Positions 36,814-45,238 of a DNA stretch of 64,000 nucleotides are shown one piece after another. The notes below the pieces were generated by a model, which worked only from the letters and a program-made list of their open reading frames with translations, did no database searches and was not told where the DNA came from. The number at the start of each line of letters is the position of its first letter. Within the stretch, counting starts at the first letter, position 1. Origin of the DNA: Nitratidesulfovibrio sp. SRB-5 (GTDB lineage: Bacteria; Desulfobacterota; Desulfovibrionia; Desulfovibrionales; Desulfovibrionaceae). Location: assembly GCF_019931275.1 (NCBI RefSeq), contig NZ_JAIOTY010000001.1:1178001-1242000 (forward strand). Reading direction: 5' to 3'. The position numbers were made by a program, and so were the translations under genes.

Positions 36814-36837
36814 CAAATTGGTTGAACAACCAATTTG
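36814..36837. promoter_or_regulatory. 24-bp perfect palindrome upstream of cooM (putative operator)
   Basis: CAAATTGGTTG, AA, CAACCAATTTG: a perfect 11-bp inverted repeat with a 2-bp spacer, 31 bp before the cooM start codon. It does not fit the CooA/CRP (TGTCR-N6-YGACA) or Rex patterns. A possible promoter (minus-strand TTGAAA ... TAAGGT) lies just upstream of it, so a protein bound here could block or regulate transcription. Confidence 0.65.
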
Positions 36838-37347
36838 TGGCTCCACCTTATTTTGACTGGAGACTTCTTTCAACCCCCCTGATTGTGAATGAGTGGTACA
36901 AAACAGGGCGCGACAAAGAAAAAAGCGTGTCCATGCCAATGTTTGACCGCGCGACCAATTTTTTTCGCCGTAGGAAAAAAAATTCGCAAGTTGATCGGAT
37001 CATGCTGCAAGTACAAAAGATTTGCCAAAAAAGACGTCAGGCGCCTGATCTAATGCGGTGAAATGAATGCGACGCTTTGTGAAATGAGTAGCTAGTTGCT
37101 GTTTATTATGTGAGTAAACACTACAGAAAATCGCTGTTCATTACATCAGTCCGGATTCGGCTTTCAATGGCGGGCATGGGGTGCCGTGTGGCGGACAGCC
37201 GTGCAGCACCATTGGCGTGATGTGGCCAGTGCCGTCGCCGGGTGCCCCGATGGGGGCTACCGGCGAACGGGCACCATTGTTTCGGCGGGGTGATGCACGG
37301 TGGCGTGACGTTGCACGTTGCGTGGGGGTGTGCGTCGATGCGTTGCG
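36838..37347. other. AT-rich intergenic region between cooM and the SMR gene
   Basis: About 510 bp with no gene. Positions 36890-37130 are markedly AT-rich for this genome, with several A/T runs near 36960-36990, and probably hold the coo promoter and regulatory sites. No intact sigma54 site was found. The right half (37140-37347) is ordinary GC-rich sequence. Confidence 0.5.
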
Positions 37348-37725
37348 TCAGGAGTTGGCAAGCAGCTTCAGCCCCGCAATGCCCGCCACGATGCACAGGA
37401 TGCAGCCCAGGCGCGCGGCGGTTGCGGGCTCGCCGAACAGCGCGATGCCGAGCAGCGCGGTGCCCACCGTGCCCACGCCGGTCCACACCGCGTAGGCGGT
37501 GCCCAGGGGCAGGTGGCGCAGGGCCACGGCCAGCAGGTACAGGCTGACGACCATGGCCACCACGGTGAGCGCAGAGGGCACGGGGCGGGTGAAGCCCTGG
37601 GTGTACTTGAGCCCCACGGCCCAGCCCACTTCGAACAGTCCGGCGGCGAACAGGGCGATCCATGAACCGGCGGCGCCGGATGCCCCGGCAAGGGTAGTGG
37701 CGATCGAGGTGAACATGGTGGGCAT
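37348..37725 (-). CDS. Small multidrug resistance (SMR) family transporter
   Basis: A 125-residue protein with four predicted membrane helices and the SMR signature (conserved Glu in [11 protein letters not shown] near residue 32; [14 protein letters not shown] near residue 75). The [11 protein letters not shown] segment and VWTGVG fit the SugE/Gdx subgroup that exports guanidinium. The ATG with AGGAGC upstream was chosen. The leader carries one clear intrinsic terminator and a second hairpin (37768-37884), suggesting attenuation control. Confidence 0.88.
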   Translation of the reverse strand: MPTMFTSIATTLAGASGAAGSWIALFAAGLFEVGWAVGLKYTQGFTRPVPSALTVVAMVVSLYLLAVALRHLPLGTAYAVWTGVGTVGTALLGIALFGEPATAARLGCILCIVAGIAGLKLLANS

Positions 37726-37767
37726 GGCGGCTCCTGTGCCGCGCGAACGCGGCAGGTTGCGGATAAT

Positions 37768-37789
37768 AAAAAACCCGGCCGGGGCCGGG
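37768..37789 (-). terminator. Terminator in the SMR gene leader (attenuator-like)
   Basis: Minus-strand stem CCCGGCC/GGCCGGG with a 2-nt loop and a run of six T, 43 bp before the SMR start codon and facing the gene. No leftward gene lies upstream of it that it could end. Confidence 0.7.
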
Positions 37790-37863
37790 CATAAGGACAA
37801 CACGCCATGGAGGGCGCAGTCCGTGTCATGCGACGCGTCCAACATAGCCATGCCGGGGGAAAA

Positions 37864-37884
37864 GGCAAGCCGCGGCGGCTTGCC
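37864..37884 (-). promoter_or_regulatory. Second hairpin in the SMR leader
   Basis: Minus-strand stem GGCAAGCCG/CGGCTTGCC with a 3-nt loop followed by TTTT. It could be part of a regulatory RNA together with the terminator downstream. Confidence 0.45.
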
Positions 37885-37952
37885 GCCACGGGAACGGCGG
37901 GGTATTCTGCAACCATTCTTTACCATGCCCATGCGAAGGCAGGCACATTCCG

Positions 37953-38921
37953 ATGAGACATTGGGGGCACAGGGCACGCGGGGTCGCAGCGATTGTGCAC
38001 AACATGGCCGTGTGCGCCGTGCTGGCACTGGTCTGCGTGCTGGTTTCCGGCGTGCCCGGTGCGCGGGCCGCTCGGGCCGCCGAGGCGACGGTCCGGCAGG
38101 CCCTGGAGTCCACGCCGGATACGGCCAGCCAGCATGCCACCAGCCATGATGCCGTCAGCCAGGATGCCGTCAGCCAGGATGCGCCCAGGCAGGATGCGGC
38201 CAGCCAGAACGCCGTCGACGAGGCGGAAATCCCGGCTGCCGTGCCTGCGGCCCCTCCCCCCGCCGGACAGGAACTGCGCATCGGCTTCAGCACCTCCTCG
38301 TTGCCGTACGTGGACATGGTCAACAAGAGCGGCCTGGAGCCCCGTCTGGTGGCTGCCGCACTGGGGCGGTCCGGCTACCGCGTCGTGCCGGTATTCCTGC
38401 CGCATGCCCGCGCCCTGGAGTTGGTGCGCAAGGGCACGCTGGACGGCTGCGGCCCCGTGGGGCGCCATGCCGACGTTGCCGGGCTGGCCCTGGGAGACAT
38501 GTACCTGCAATACCGCAACGTGGCGGTATCGCTGGAAGCCGCCGGGCTGGACATCAATTCGCTGGCCGATCTGCAGAACCTGCCGGTGACGGCCTTCCAC
38601 AACGCGCGGGTGTTCATGGGGCCGGATTTCGCGGCCATGGCTGGCGCCAACCCCCGCTACGAGGAACAGGTGGACCAGCGGGCCCAGGTGGAGGCGTTCT
38701 TTCACCGGCGTGACCGGGTCATCGTGGTGGACGAGCGCATCTTTGCCTTTCATCGCGCCCGGCTGGCAGCGCGGGGCGTGGGCGCGCCGGTGCGCATCCA
38801 CCGCATCTTTCCGGCGCAGGACCGCTTTTTCGTGTTCCGCGACCCGGTCGTGCGCGATGCCTTTGACGCGGGGCTGCGGCAATTGCAGGAGAGCGGGGAG
38901 TATCGGCGCATGGTGCGCTAG
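37953..38921 (+). CDS. Periplasmic solute-binding-like protein (SBP_bac_3 fold)
   Basis: 322 residues: a probable signal segment in the first 40 residues (hydrophobic [13 protein letters not shown]), a linker with an in-frame five-residue repeat (SQDAV, about residues 67-92), then a domain resembling family-3 extracellular solute-binding proteins ([26 protein letters not shown]... ending [10 protein letters not shown]). No permease or ATPase is adjacent, so it may be an orphan or sensory binding protein. The TAG stop is fused to palindromic element B. Confidence 0.8.
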   Translation: MRHWGHRARGVAAIVHNMAVCAVLALVCVLVSGVPGARAARAAEATVRQALESTPDTASQHATSHDAVSQDAVSQDAPRQDAASQNAVDEAEIPAAVPAAPPPAGQELRIGFSTSSLPYVDMVNKSGLEPRLVAAALGRSGYRVVPVFLPHARALELVRKGTLDGCGPVGRHADVAGLALGDMYLQYRNVAVSLEAAGLDINSLADLQNLPVTAFHNARVFMGPDFAAMAGANPRYEEQVDQRAQVEAFFHRRDRVIVVDERIFAFHRARLAARGVGAPVRIHRIFPAQDRFFVFRDPVVRDAFDAGLRQLQESGEYRRMVR

Positions 38922-39189
38922 GGGGTGTTTTTCTAATAGTTCTTTCGCCCGTTGGCTGACCGACCCGAAGGGCGCGCAGCGTGCCCGTTGGGCGAGCTTG
39001 CGAGTCCTACGGGCATCGAGCGCAGAGCGGTCAAACTTCGCCTGCCATAGCCCTGCTGTCCTTATCCGTAAGGTTCACTTCGCTCACCTAACGGCTAAGG
39101 CTCGGTCAAATACGATAAGAATATACTCCCTCATGCCAGGCTCGTTTTCCTTGCCAACGAACGAAAATCCTAATTAAAAAACACCCCCT
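38920..39189 (+). repeat. TAG-fused palindromic element, copy B
   Basis: 270 bp, starting at the AG of the TAG stop. Terminal arms AGGGGGTGTTTTT and its exact complement (13 bp). Inside: CTTTCGCCCGTTGGC versus GCCAACGAACGAAAA; GCCCGTTGGGC with GTCCTACGGGC; GCCTGCCAT with ATGCCAGGC. It contains the full middle block GACCGACCCGAAGGGCGCG. The right end runs into another hairpin with a T-run (AACACCCCCTGGGGGTTG), which could end transcription. Confidence 0.9.
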
Positions 39190-39240
39190 GGGGGTTGTTT
39201 CGGGCGTCATCACCGTCAACGCACTACGGGCAGGACATCC

Positions 39241-39585
39241 ATGCACTACGACATCGTCTTTCATTTCGACAACGGCCCGGCGGAACTCAACATTGCCATC
39301 AGCAACGTGCGCAACTACCACAAGGCCCTGGAAGGGGAGTCCTTCACCAGCGTGCTGGTGGTCAACGGGCCGGGCATCCGGCTGATGGGCGCGGATGATC
39401 CGGACTTTGCCGAGCCGCTGCGCGAACTGCGCGCGCTGGGGCTGGACATTCGCGTATGCGCCAACGCCATGCGCCACTTCGGCCTGGATGCGGCATGGCT
39501 GAACCCCGCCTGCACCGTGGTGCCTGCGGGCATCGTGGAACTGGTGGACTTGCAGCGCAAGGGGTATGCCTACGTGAAGCCGTAG
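39241..39585 (+). CDS. DsrE/DsrF-like protein
   Basis: A 114-residue single-domain protein of the DsrE/F/H-like family, small alpha/beta proteins some of which carry sulfur on a cysteine. Here the cysteines are in VCANAMRHFGL (near residue 77) and NPACTVV (near residue 91); the first sits where DsrE-family proteins have the active cysteine. No dsr genes flank it. Its TAG stop is followed at once by a degenerate palindromic element (copy E). Confidence 0.85.
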   Translation: MHYDIVFHFDNGPAELNIAISNVRNYHKALEGESFTSVLVVNGPGIRLMGADDPDFAEPLRELRALGLDIRVCANAMRHFGLDAAWLNPACTVVPAGIVELVDLQRKGYAYVKP

Positions 39586-39695
39586 GGGCCGTTCCGAATG
39601 GTCCCTTCGCCCGTTGGCTGGCCGCCGCAGGGCGTGTGGCGTGGTCACCGGGCTGGTTGGCCCGTGCGCGCCACTGCCAGATTTCATCCGGGATA
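39583..39695 (+). repeat. Degenerate copy E of the TAG-fused element
   Basis: Begins with the TAG stop of the DsrE-like gene and matches the first 40 bp of the family (CTTCGCCCGTTGGCTG). The 3' half is not recognisable, but GTTCCGAATG can pair with CATCCGGGAT near 39685 (two wobble pairs, one mismatch), so it may be a worn short copy. Confidence 0.5.
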
Positions 39696-39709
39696 CCAGG
39701 AGCACTGCC

Positions 39710-40255
39710 ATGACGAAACAGGATGCCACCGAGCAGAGCGCCGGGCGTCGGGAATCCGGCGGCCTTGCGGCCACGGGCAGGCTGGTGGACAGCCACCCCC
39801 TGCTGGCCCGGCTGACCGGGCAGGTGGTGTGGAATCTGGCGGAAGAAGCGGGCGCGGACGACGACGAATGCGGCCTGTTCATGGACCATTACGTTGCGTG
39901 GCGGGGGGCGGCGCTGGCCGTGCTGGAACGGTTGCGCGACGCGCCGGGCGGCGGCCTGCGCCTGATGGTGGATGACGAGGACCGTGCCGCTGCCTGCCCT
40001 GAATGCATGGCCCTGCATGGCGTGGTGCTTTCGGGCACCCATCCGGACTTGGCGGCATGGCTGCCGCCGTTCTCCATCGGCTGCCACTGCCGGGCCGAAT
40101 ACGTGGAAGCGGCGGAAATGGCCGTGGCCGGATCGCAGATGCCGCCTCAGGGATTGCGGCCCCCGGTGCATCGGCTGTGTTGTCCGCGCCGTCCGCTGTC
40201 ACTGCTGCTGGCCCAGTTGCCAAGGATGGCGCAGTCGCAGGGATACGGTGGGTAG
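39710..40255 (+). CDS. Small protein with a phage MuF-like cysteine motif
   Basis: 181 residues. The middle reads CPECMALHG, about 18 residues, LPPFSIGCHC: the same order as the zinc-binding C-terminus of Mu gpF-type phage head morphogenesis proteins (C-x2-C-x-ALdG ... LPP-x-H-x-C-x-C), but one expected His is absent. Residues 20-90 are helical and resemble no family I know; the last 50 residues are Arg/Pro-rich. No other phage genes are nearby. The start has CCAGGAGC upstream. Function unknown. Confidence 0.65.
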   Translation: MTKQDATEQSAGRRESGGLAATGRLVDSHPLLARLTGQVVWNLAEEAGADDDECGLFMDHYVAWRGAALAVLERLRDAPGGGLRLMVDDEDRAAACPECMALHGVVLSGTHPDLAAWLPPFSIGCHCRAEYVEAAEMAVAGSQMPPQGLRPPVHRLCCPRRPLSLLLAQLPRMAQSQGYGG

Positions 40256-40292
40256 TACGTCGGAACCGTGCTCGCATCCTGATCCGCAAACG

Positions 40293-40325
40293 AAAAAAGG
40301 GCTTGCCGATGTGCTCGGCAAGCCC
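40293..40325 (-). terminator. Intrinsic terminator of tRNA-Ala
   Basis: Minus-strand stem GGGCTTGCCGA/TCGGCAAGCCC with a 5-nt loop and a run of six T, 9 bp beyond the tRNA 3' end. Confidence 0.9.
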
Positions 40326-40334
40326 GTTTTTGGC

Positions 40335-40410
40335 TGGTGGAGACGATGAGGATTGAACTCACGACCTCAGCATTGCGAACGCTGCGCTCTCCCAGTTGAG
40401 CTACGTCCCC
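40335..40410 (-). tRNA. tRNA-Ala (anticodon CGC)
   Basis: 76 nt including an encoded CCA. The acceptor stem GGGGACG pairs with CGTCTCC (one G-U). The anticodon loop TTCGCAA gives CGC, reading the alanine codon GCG. The T-loop GTTCAATC is standard. It has its own promoter and terminator. Confidence 0.95.
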
Positions 40411-40424
40411 AGTCAGGAGAAGGC

Positions 40425-40453
40425 TGTATATACCTGTTGCCGCCCGACTGCAA
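40425..40453 (-). promoter_or_regulatory. Promoter of tRNA-Ala
   Basis: Minus-strand TTGCAG, 17-bp spacer, TATACA, 14 bp before the tRNA 5' end. Confidence 0.75.
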
Positions 40454-40571
40454 GAGGCCGGGACGGAAAAATTTGACGATGCGGGAAGGCGGTGCGGACG
40501 TCCGGCTGGCGTGCACGGCGGGCAGCAGGCGGCGGGCAGCAGGACTGTGGGGCGGCGGCAGGCGCTGGCCG

Positions 40572-42506
40572 CTATTCAAGCCTCAGCGCCTCGCACAGGG
40601 TGCGCACCCGGTGGCGGTAGGTATGGCGTGACAGGATGTGCGCCCGCCATGCCGTCACAAGGTCGGCGCGCAGGGCTGGCTCGCGCCCCAGCCGGTGCAG
40701 CAGCGCATCAAGGCCGGGGGCTTCGCCACTAGGCGGGGCGACACGGGCGGCGGGGGACGCCGTGTCATTGCCGCCGCTGCGGGCCGGGGAAAAGGCGACC
40801 TCGCGGCGCAGTTCCTCGGGAAAGATGTCCAGGCCCGGCGTGTCGTCGGTGATGCAGAAGCCTCCCGCCGCCCAGACGTCGAAGTGGCGCTGGGTGAGTC
40901 CGGCGGGCAGCAGCAGGCTGGTGACGTTCAGCGACCAGCGGGCCGCCCGGTACACGGCGGGCAGGGTGGCGTAGTAGTCCACCGGGGGGCGCAGGTCGGT
41001 GCCCGGCGCCAGCAGCGCCTGCCAGCCGTCATCGCCGAACACGGTCAGGCCATGCGGCGCGGCGGCGGCAAGGCAGCGCACCCGCCGGGCCAGTGCGCAT
41101 TCCTCGGCCCCCAGGCCCGCCGCGCGCACCGCGTTGCCGGGCCACAGTTCCGCGATGCCGAGGCGCGCGGTCCACCAATGGAAGTCGGGTCGGCAATGAA
41201 AGTCGGGCTGGCAATGGAAGTCGGGGCGGGGACCGGGCGCGTGGAGCAGGGCAAGCGCCTCGTCCAGCAGGGCCGGGGCTATATGTTGCCCCGCGAAAAA
41301 GCCCCCCTTGCCGGGGAAGGCGGACCGGCCCACGAACACCACGGGGTTCAGGGCGGCCATGACTGCCGGAGAAGGCCGGGTCGTTACGGTGTCTCCGGCA
41401 TCCCCTGCCGGTTCAGGGCCTGCCGACTCCGGCCCGAAAAATTCCGGACCGGTGGCCAGCGGCAGGTGCAGTACCCGCTGTGCCCCGTGGGCGCGCAGCA
41501 GGGGAATGAACGAGGCGTCGGTGACGCACAGCAGCGCCCCGCGCCACCACGGTCCGCGCAGGGCCGAAAGCAGATGGAAGGGGTTGTCCACGCACCACAC
41601 GGCCACGTCCACCCCGCAGGCGCGCAGCAGATGGAAGCGTTCGCCCCAGGCGTCGAGGCCCTTCAGATTCACGCTCAGGAACAGGTCCGGGCGCTGGTCG
41701 GCCAGCAGACGAGGCAGGTCGGCGTGCAGGGTGTCCGGATCGGCCCGGCGCGGGGTCAGCCCCTCTGCGGCAAGGGCGGACTCCAGTTCCGGCAGCAGCA
41801 GCGACCCTTCCGCGCCGGGCAGCAGCACGGTGCGTGACCGGGCGGAACGCACCCCGGCGTGGTCCCCCATGCCTTTCGGCGGCAGCGCAAGCCCGGGTGC
41901 CATGCGCACGGCCCGCGCCGTGCCCAGCAGCGGCCCCCAGAAGGAGGGGAACAGCCGTTCCGCCTCGCGGTAGACCACCACCACCGCGCGGGACAGCCTT
42001 TGGGGCGGAAAGTCTTCCGGCGCGGCCAGCGTCCATCCTGCGGGGATGGCCGCGCGCCATGCGCCGTGCGTGGCCTCTTCCATATGATGGATGAACGCCG
42101 GGCATTCGATGACGTGCACGGTGGGGGCGCCCTGTCCGTCCGGAGCTGATGCGCCCGGTGTGGATGCGTTTGCCCCACGGCGGGACGCATGCTTGTTCCG
42201 CAGCCCCGCCAGTGCGACGTCCACCGCCCGTTGCGCCGTGGCCGGGCTTGGCCCCAGGCCCAGCACCACCACCTCGGCGGGGGCGTCGGCCCCCTGTCCG
42301 CGCGGGGGCAGCATGTCGAAGGTGGCGGGCAGGATGTCGCCCGGCAGCGTGCCGCCCGCCCCAGCTCTGGTTGTGGCAATGTTGCCTGGCGCGATCTCGT
42401 CAGGTGCCGCCACGTCAGGTTCCGCCATGTCGGGCCCCGCCACGTCGGGCAGGGTCCGGAGCTGGCCCAGTTCGTTGGGGATGCGCAGTCGGGCGGGGCG
42501 GGCCAT
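40572..42506 (-). CDS. CgeB-like glycosyltransferase-fold protein
   Basis: A 644-residue protein resembling the CgeB family (spore-maturation/DUF3880-type glycosyltransferase-like proteins), which occur in flagellin or polysaccharide modification loci. Visible are [10 protein letters not shown], a middle [11 protein letters not shown] region, and the C-terminal segment [29 protein letters not shown], the usual signature. Residues 70-160 and the stretch with three copies of PDFHC are low-complexity inserts. The start was chosen at the ATG before [10 protein letters not shown]. No other sugar genes are next to it. Confidence 0.8.
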   Translation of the reverse strand: MARPARLRIPNELGQLRTLPDVAGPDMAEPDVAAPDEIAPGNIATTRAGAGGTLPGDILPATFDMLPPRGQGADAPAEVVVLGLGPSPATAQRAVDVALAGLRNKHASRRGANASTPGASAPDGQGAPTVHVIECPAFIHHMEEATHGAWRAAIPAGWTLAAPEDFPPQRLSRAVVVVYREAERLFPSFWGPLLGTARAVRMAPGLALPPKGMGDHAGVRSARSRTVLLPGAEGSLLLPELESALAAEGLTPRRADPDTLHADLPRLLADQRPDLFLSVNLKGLDAWGERFHLLRACGVDVAVWCVDNPFHLLSALRGPWWRGALLCVTDASFIPLLRAHGAQRVLHLPLATGPEFFGPESAGPEPAGDAGDTVTTRPSPAVMAALNPVVFVGRSAFPGKGGFFAGQHIAPALLDEALALLHAPGPRPDFHCQPDFHCRPDFHWWTARLGIAELWPGNAVRAAGLGAEECALARRVRCLAAAAPHGLTVFGDDGWQALLAPGTDLRPPVDYYATLPAVYRAARWSLNVTSLLLPAGLTQRHFDVWAAGGFCITDDTPGLDIFPEELRREVAFSPARSGGNDTASPAARVAPPSGEAPGLDALLHRLGREPALRADLVTAWRAHILSRHTYRHRVRTLCEALRLE

Positions 42507-42560
42507 GTGAGTCCTTGGCGGGCGGAGGGCTTTCGGGTACAAGCGGCCACGGGTGACCAC

Positions 42561-43166
42561 ATGAAGACATACCGAGACCACTATTTTCTGAAGGCCAAGC
42601 AGGAAAACTATCCCGCGCGGTCCATCTACAAGCTGAAGGAAATCGACAATCGCTTCAAGCTGTTCCGTCAGGGCATGAAGGTGCTGGACCTGGGGGCGGC
42701 CCCCGGCTCGTGGTCGCTTGGCGCGGCCGAGCGGGTGGGGCCGAAGGGACGGGTGCTGGCCTGCGACCTGCAAAACACCGATACCCAGTTTCCGCCCAAC
42801 GTCACTTTCATGCAAGAGGACGTGTTCAACCGCTCCGAGGCCTTCGAGGACGCGCTGGCGGCCATGGGGCCGTTCCACGTCGTGATCAGCGACATGGCCC
42901 CGCGCACCACGGGCACCAGGTTCACCGACCAGGCCCGTTCGCTGGAATTGTGCATCGAGGCTCTTGCGGTGGCGGACCATTGCCTGATAAAGGGCGGCAG
43001 TTTCGTGGTCAAGATTTTCATGGGGCCGGACGTCAAGCAGTTGCTTGATGCGCTGCGGGCCCGCTTCGAGACCGTGAAGACCTTCAAGCCCAAAAGCTCG
43101 CGGGTCGAAAGCAAGGAAACATTCTACGTCTGCCTCGGGTACCGGGGCGACGGACAGCAGGACTGA
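42561..43166 (+). CDS. rlmE: 23S rRNA 2'-O-ribose methyltransferase RlmE (FtsJ)
   Basis: Methylates U2552-type uridine in 23S rRNA. The 201-residue protein has the SAM motif [10 protein letters not shown] near residue 44, SDMAPRTTG near residue 110, and the catalytic K-D-K-E tetrad completed by VVKIFMG and ESKETF. It starts [14 protein letters not shown], typical of the family. Divergent from the CgeB-like gene and followed about 100 bp later by yebC. Confidence 0.95.
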   Translation: MKTYRDHYFLKAKQENYPARSIYKLKEIDNRFKLFRQGMKVLDLGAAPGSWSLGAAERVGPKGRVLACDLQNTDTQFPPNVTFMQEDVFNRSEAFEDALAAMGPFHVVISDMAPRTTGTRFTDQARSLELCIEALAVADHCLIKGGSFVVKIFMGPDVKQLLDALRARFETVKTFKPKSSRVESKETFYVCLGYRGDGQQD

Positions 43167-43272
43167 CGCACGGCGCCGATGGCGCGAGCCCGGCAGGCAT
43201 GACGCCCGCCGGGGCCGCGCCGTGGCGTTTCCGCACACATCTCTTTCGCAGTCATTTCTTTCAGGAGGACGC

Positions 43273-44016
43273 ATGGCCGGACATAGCAAATGGGCCAACA
43301 TCCAGCACCGCAAGGGGCGTCAGGACGCCAAGCGCGGCAAGCTGTTCACCAAGGCCGCCAAGGAAATCATCATCGCCGCCAAGGGCGGTGGCGACCCGGC
43401 CAGCAACGCCCGCCTGCGCGCCGCCATTGCCGCCGCCAAGGCCGTGAACCTGCCCAAGGACAAGATCGACAACGCCATCAAGAAGGGCACCGGCGAACTG
43501 GCGGGCGGCGACATCCTCGAAATCTCGTACGAGGGCTACGGCCCCGGCGGCGTGGCCCTGATCGTGGAAGCGGCCACCGACAACCGCAACCGCACCGTGG
43601 CCGAAGTGCGCCACATTCTTTCCAAGCACGGCGGCTCCATGGGCGAGGCCGGGTGCGTGGGCTGGATGTTCGAGCGCAAGGGCGTGATCACCCTGGACGG
43701 CGGCAAGTACACCGAGGACCAGGTGATGGAAGCCGCGCTGGACGCGGGCGCCGACGACGTGCGCGACGAGGGCGGCACCTGGGAAATCCACACCGCCGTG
43801 TCCGACTTTGCCGCCGTGCGCGACGCGCTGGAAGCCGCTGGCATGGAAATGGATTCCGCCGAACTGTCCATGATTCCCCAGAACACGGTGGAAGTGGACG
43901 CGGAAACCGGCCGCAAGCTGATGCGCCTGGTGGACGCCCTGGAAGACAACGACGACGTGCAGAACGTGCACGCCAACTTCGACCTGCCCGACGAAGTGCT
44001 GGCCGAACTGGAATAG
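43273..44016 (+). CDS. yebC: YebC/PmpR-family protein (TACO1)
   Basis: A 247-residue protein of the YebC/PmpR family, with the hallmark N-terminus [17 protein letters not shown], three alpha/beta domains, and [11 protein letters not shown] near residue 130. YebC-type proteins act as transcriptional regulators or help ribosomes through proline stretches. AGGAGG precedes the start. It precedes ruvC, the common yebC-ruvC order. Confidence 0.95.
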   Translation: MAGHSKWANIQHRKGRQDAKRGKLFTKAAKEIIIAAKGGGDPASNARLRAAIAAAKAVNLPKDKIDNAIKKGTGELAGGDILEISYEGYGPGGVALIVEAATDNRNRTVAEVRHILSKHGGSMGEAGCVGWMFERKGVITLDGGKYTEDQVMEAALDAGADDVRDEGGTWEIHTAVSDFAAVRDALEAAGMEMDSAELSMIPQNTVEVDAETGRKLMRLVDALEDNDDVQNVHANFDLPDEVLAELE

Positions 44017-44095
44017 CCGACATGCCCCGCTCCGGAGCCCGCCTTGCGCGGGCTCCGGCGTTTCCGGCGTCCGTGTGACGCCCCTGTCGCGTTCG

Positions 44096-44155
44096 TGTCG
44101 TGCCCGCTGTCGTGCCCGCTGTCGTGCCCGCTGTCGTGCCCGCTGTCGTGCCCGC
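44096..44155. repeat. 12-bp tandem repeat, exactly five units
   Basis: Five perfect copies of TGTCGTGCCCGC in the 310-bp gap between yebC and ruvC. No gene is there; the repeat would code for (Arg-Ala-Arg-Cys)n in one frame, but that reading is upstream of the chosen ruvC start. Confidence 0.95.
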
Positions 44156-44326
44156 TGCGGCAGGTCGGGCTCCGGTTGGCAGATCAGCACCGGGGTGCCC
44201 GTGACGCGCGCGACGCCCGTAACACCCGTGACGGCGGCGGCACGGACGTGGCGCGCACCCGTCCGAAGATTGGCATCCGCCGCGCTGCGGCATCACCCTG
44301 CATTCCCGGCACCAGCCGGAGGCCCC

Positions 44327-44896
44327 ATGCCCCCCCGCAAGCCCGCATCGCCCCAGGCGGAAACGCCCGCCAGCCCGGTTTCAGTCACCAGTGGGACCGT
44401 CGGCGGCGTCACCGTCATCGGCATCGACCCCGGCTCGCAGTGCACCGGCTGGGGGGTGGTGCGCGAAATGTCGGGCGTGCTCACCCTGGTGGACTGCGGA
44501 GCCATCCGGCCCAAGGGCGACGACTTCGCCGCGCGACTTGGCCACCTGTTCCGCGAACTGCACGCCCTGGTGGGCCGTTACGCGCCGGACGAGGCCGCCA
44601 TCGAGAACGTGCACGCCGCCCGCAACGTGGCCACCGCCCTCAAGCTGGGGCAGGCGCGCGGGGTGGCCGTGGCCGCCTGCGCCGCGCACGGGGTGATAGT
44701 GGCCGACTACCAGCCCACGGAAATCAAGAAGGCTCTGGTGGGCACCGGAGGGGCGGACAAGGAACAGGTAAGCTTCATGGTGGCCCGGGTGCTGGGCGCC
44801 AAGGGCGGCTGGGGGCTGGATACGGGCGACGCGCTGGCCGCAGCCGTGTGCCACCTGAACGCCCGGCGGCTGTCCCGGTTGGCCAGGCTGGGCTGA
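44327..44896 (+). CDS. ruvC: Holliday junction resolvase RuvC
   Basis: Cuts Holliday junctions at the end of recombination. The 189-residue endonuclease has the catalytic carboxylates in GIDPGSQCTGWG, AIENVHAARN, and near the end DTGDALAAAVCH, all in RNase H-fold positions. The N-terminal 30 residues (Pro/Ser-rich) precede the core. The start was chosen at the ATG after GGAGG. A terminator follows at 45043. ruvA and ruvB lie 2.4 kb downstream, separated by a leftward diguanylate cyclase gene. Confidence 0.95.
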   Translation: MPPRKPASPQAETPASPVSVTSGTVGGVTVIGIDPGSQCTGWGVVREMSGVLTLVDCGAIRPKGDDFAARLGHLFRELHALVGRYAPDEAAIENVHAARNVATALKLGQARGVAVAACAAHGVIVADYQPTEIKKALVGTGGADKEQVSFMVARVLGAKGGWGLDTGDALAAAVCHLNARRLSRLARLG

Positions 44897-45042
44897 CGGG
44901 CCTTGCCCGCCTGCCCCTTTCGCGCAAGGGCCTGTCCGGCGCGAAGGGGGAGAACAGTCGGCAGGGGACATCCCGCGCCATGCGGGCACCGTGACGGGGT
45001 GACTGAATACATGGCCCCGAAGGCATGGTGCCCTGAGAAAAA

Positions 45043-45077
45043 GGCCGTCCGGCGTTACCGGGCGGCCCGTGTTTTTT
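45043..45077 (+). terminator. Intrinsic terminator of ruvC
   Basis: Stem GGCCGTCCGG/CCGGGCGGCC (one T-G pair), loop CGTTA, then a T-run. Confidence 0.85.
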
Positions 45078-45238
45078 CAGGGGAACGGGTGCGGTCTGGA
45101 CAGGTGGAGCGGGCAGGCTGTGCAGGCAGGTGCGCGCGGGACATGTGAGCGACCCGGATCGCGACGCCACGGCTTCCGCATTGTTCCCGTCTTCGTCCCG
45201 AGCGTCGTCCCGGCTGGCCTTCTGCCCCGTGTCGGGCT

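Noticed and set aside
37768-38028. Longer SMR protein or leader peptide reading through the terminator
   Set aside because: An in-frame extension exists, but it crosses a strong terminator and lacks SMR similarity; the internal ATG with AGGAGC fits the family start.
38920-39189. Integron attC sites as the identity of the TAG-fused elements
   Set aside because: They sit after stop codons and are imperfect palindromes, as attC sites are. But the RYYYAAC/GTTRRRY ends are not at the required positions, the elements are up to 270 bp long, and there is no cassette array or integrase.
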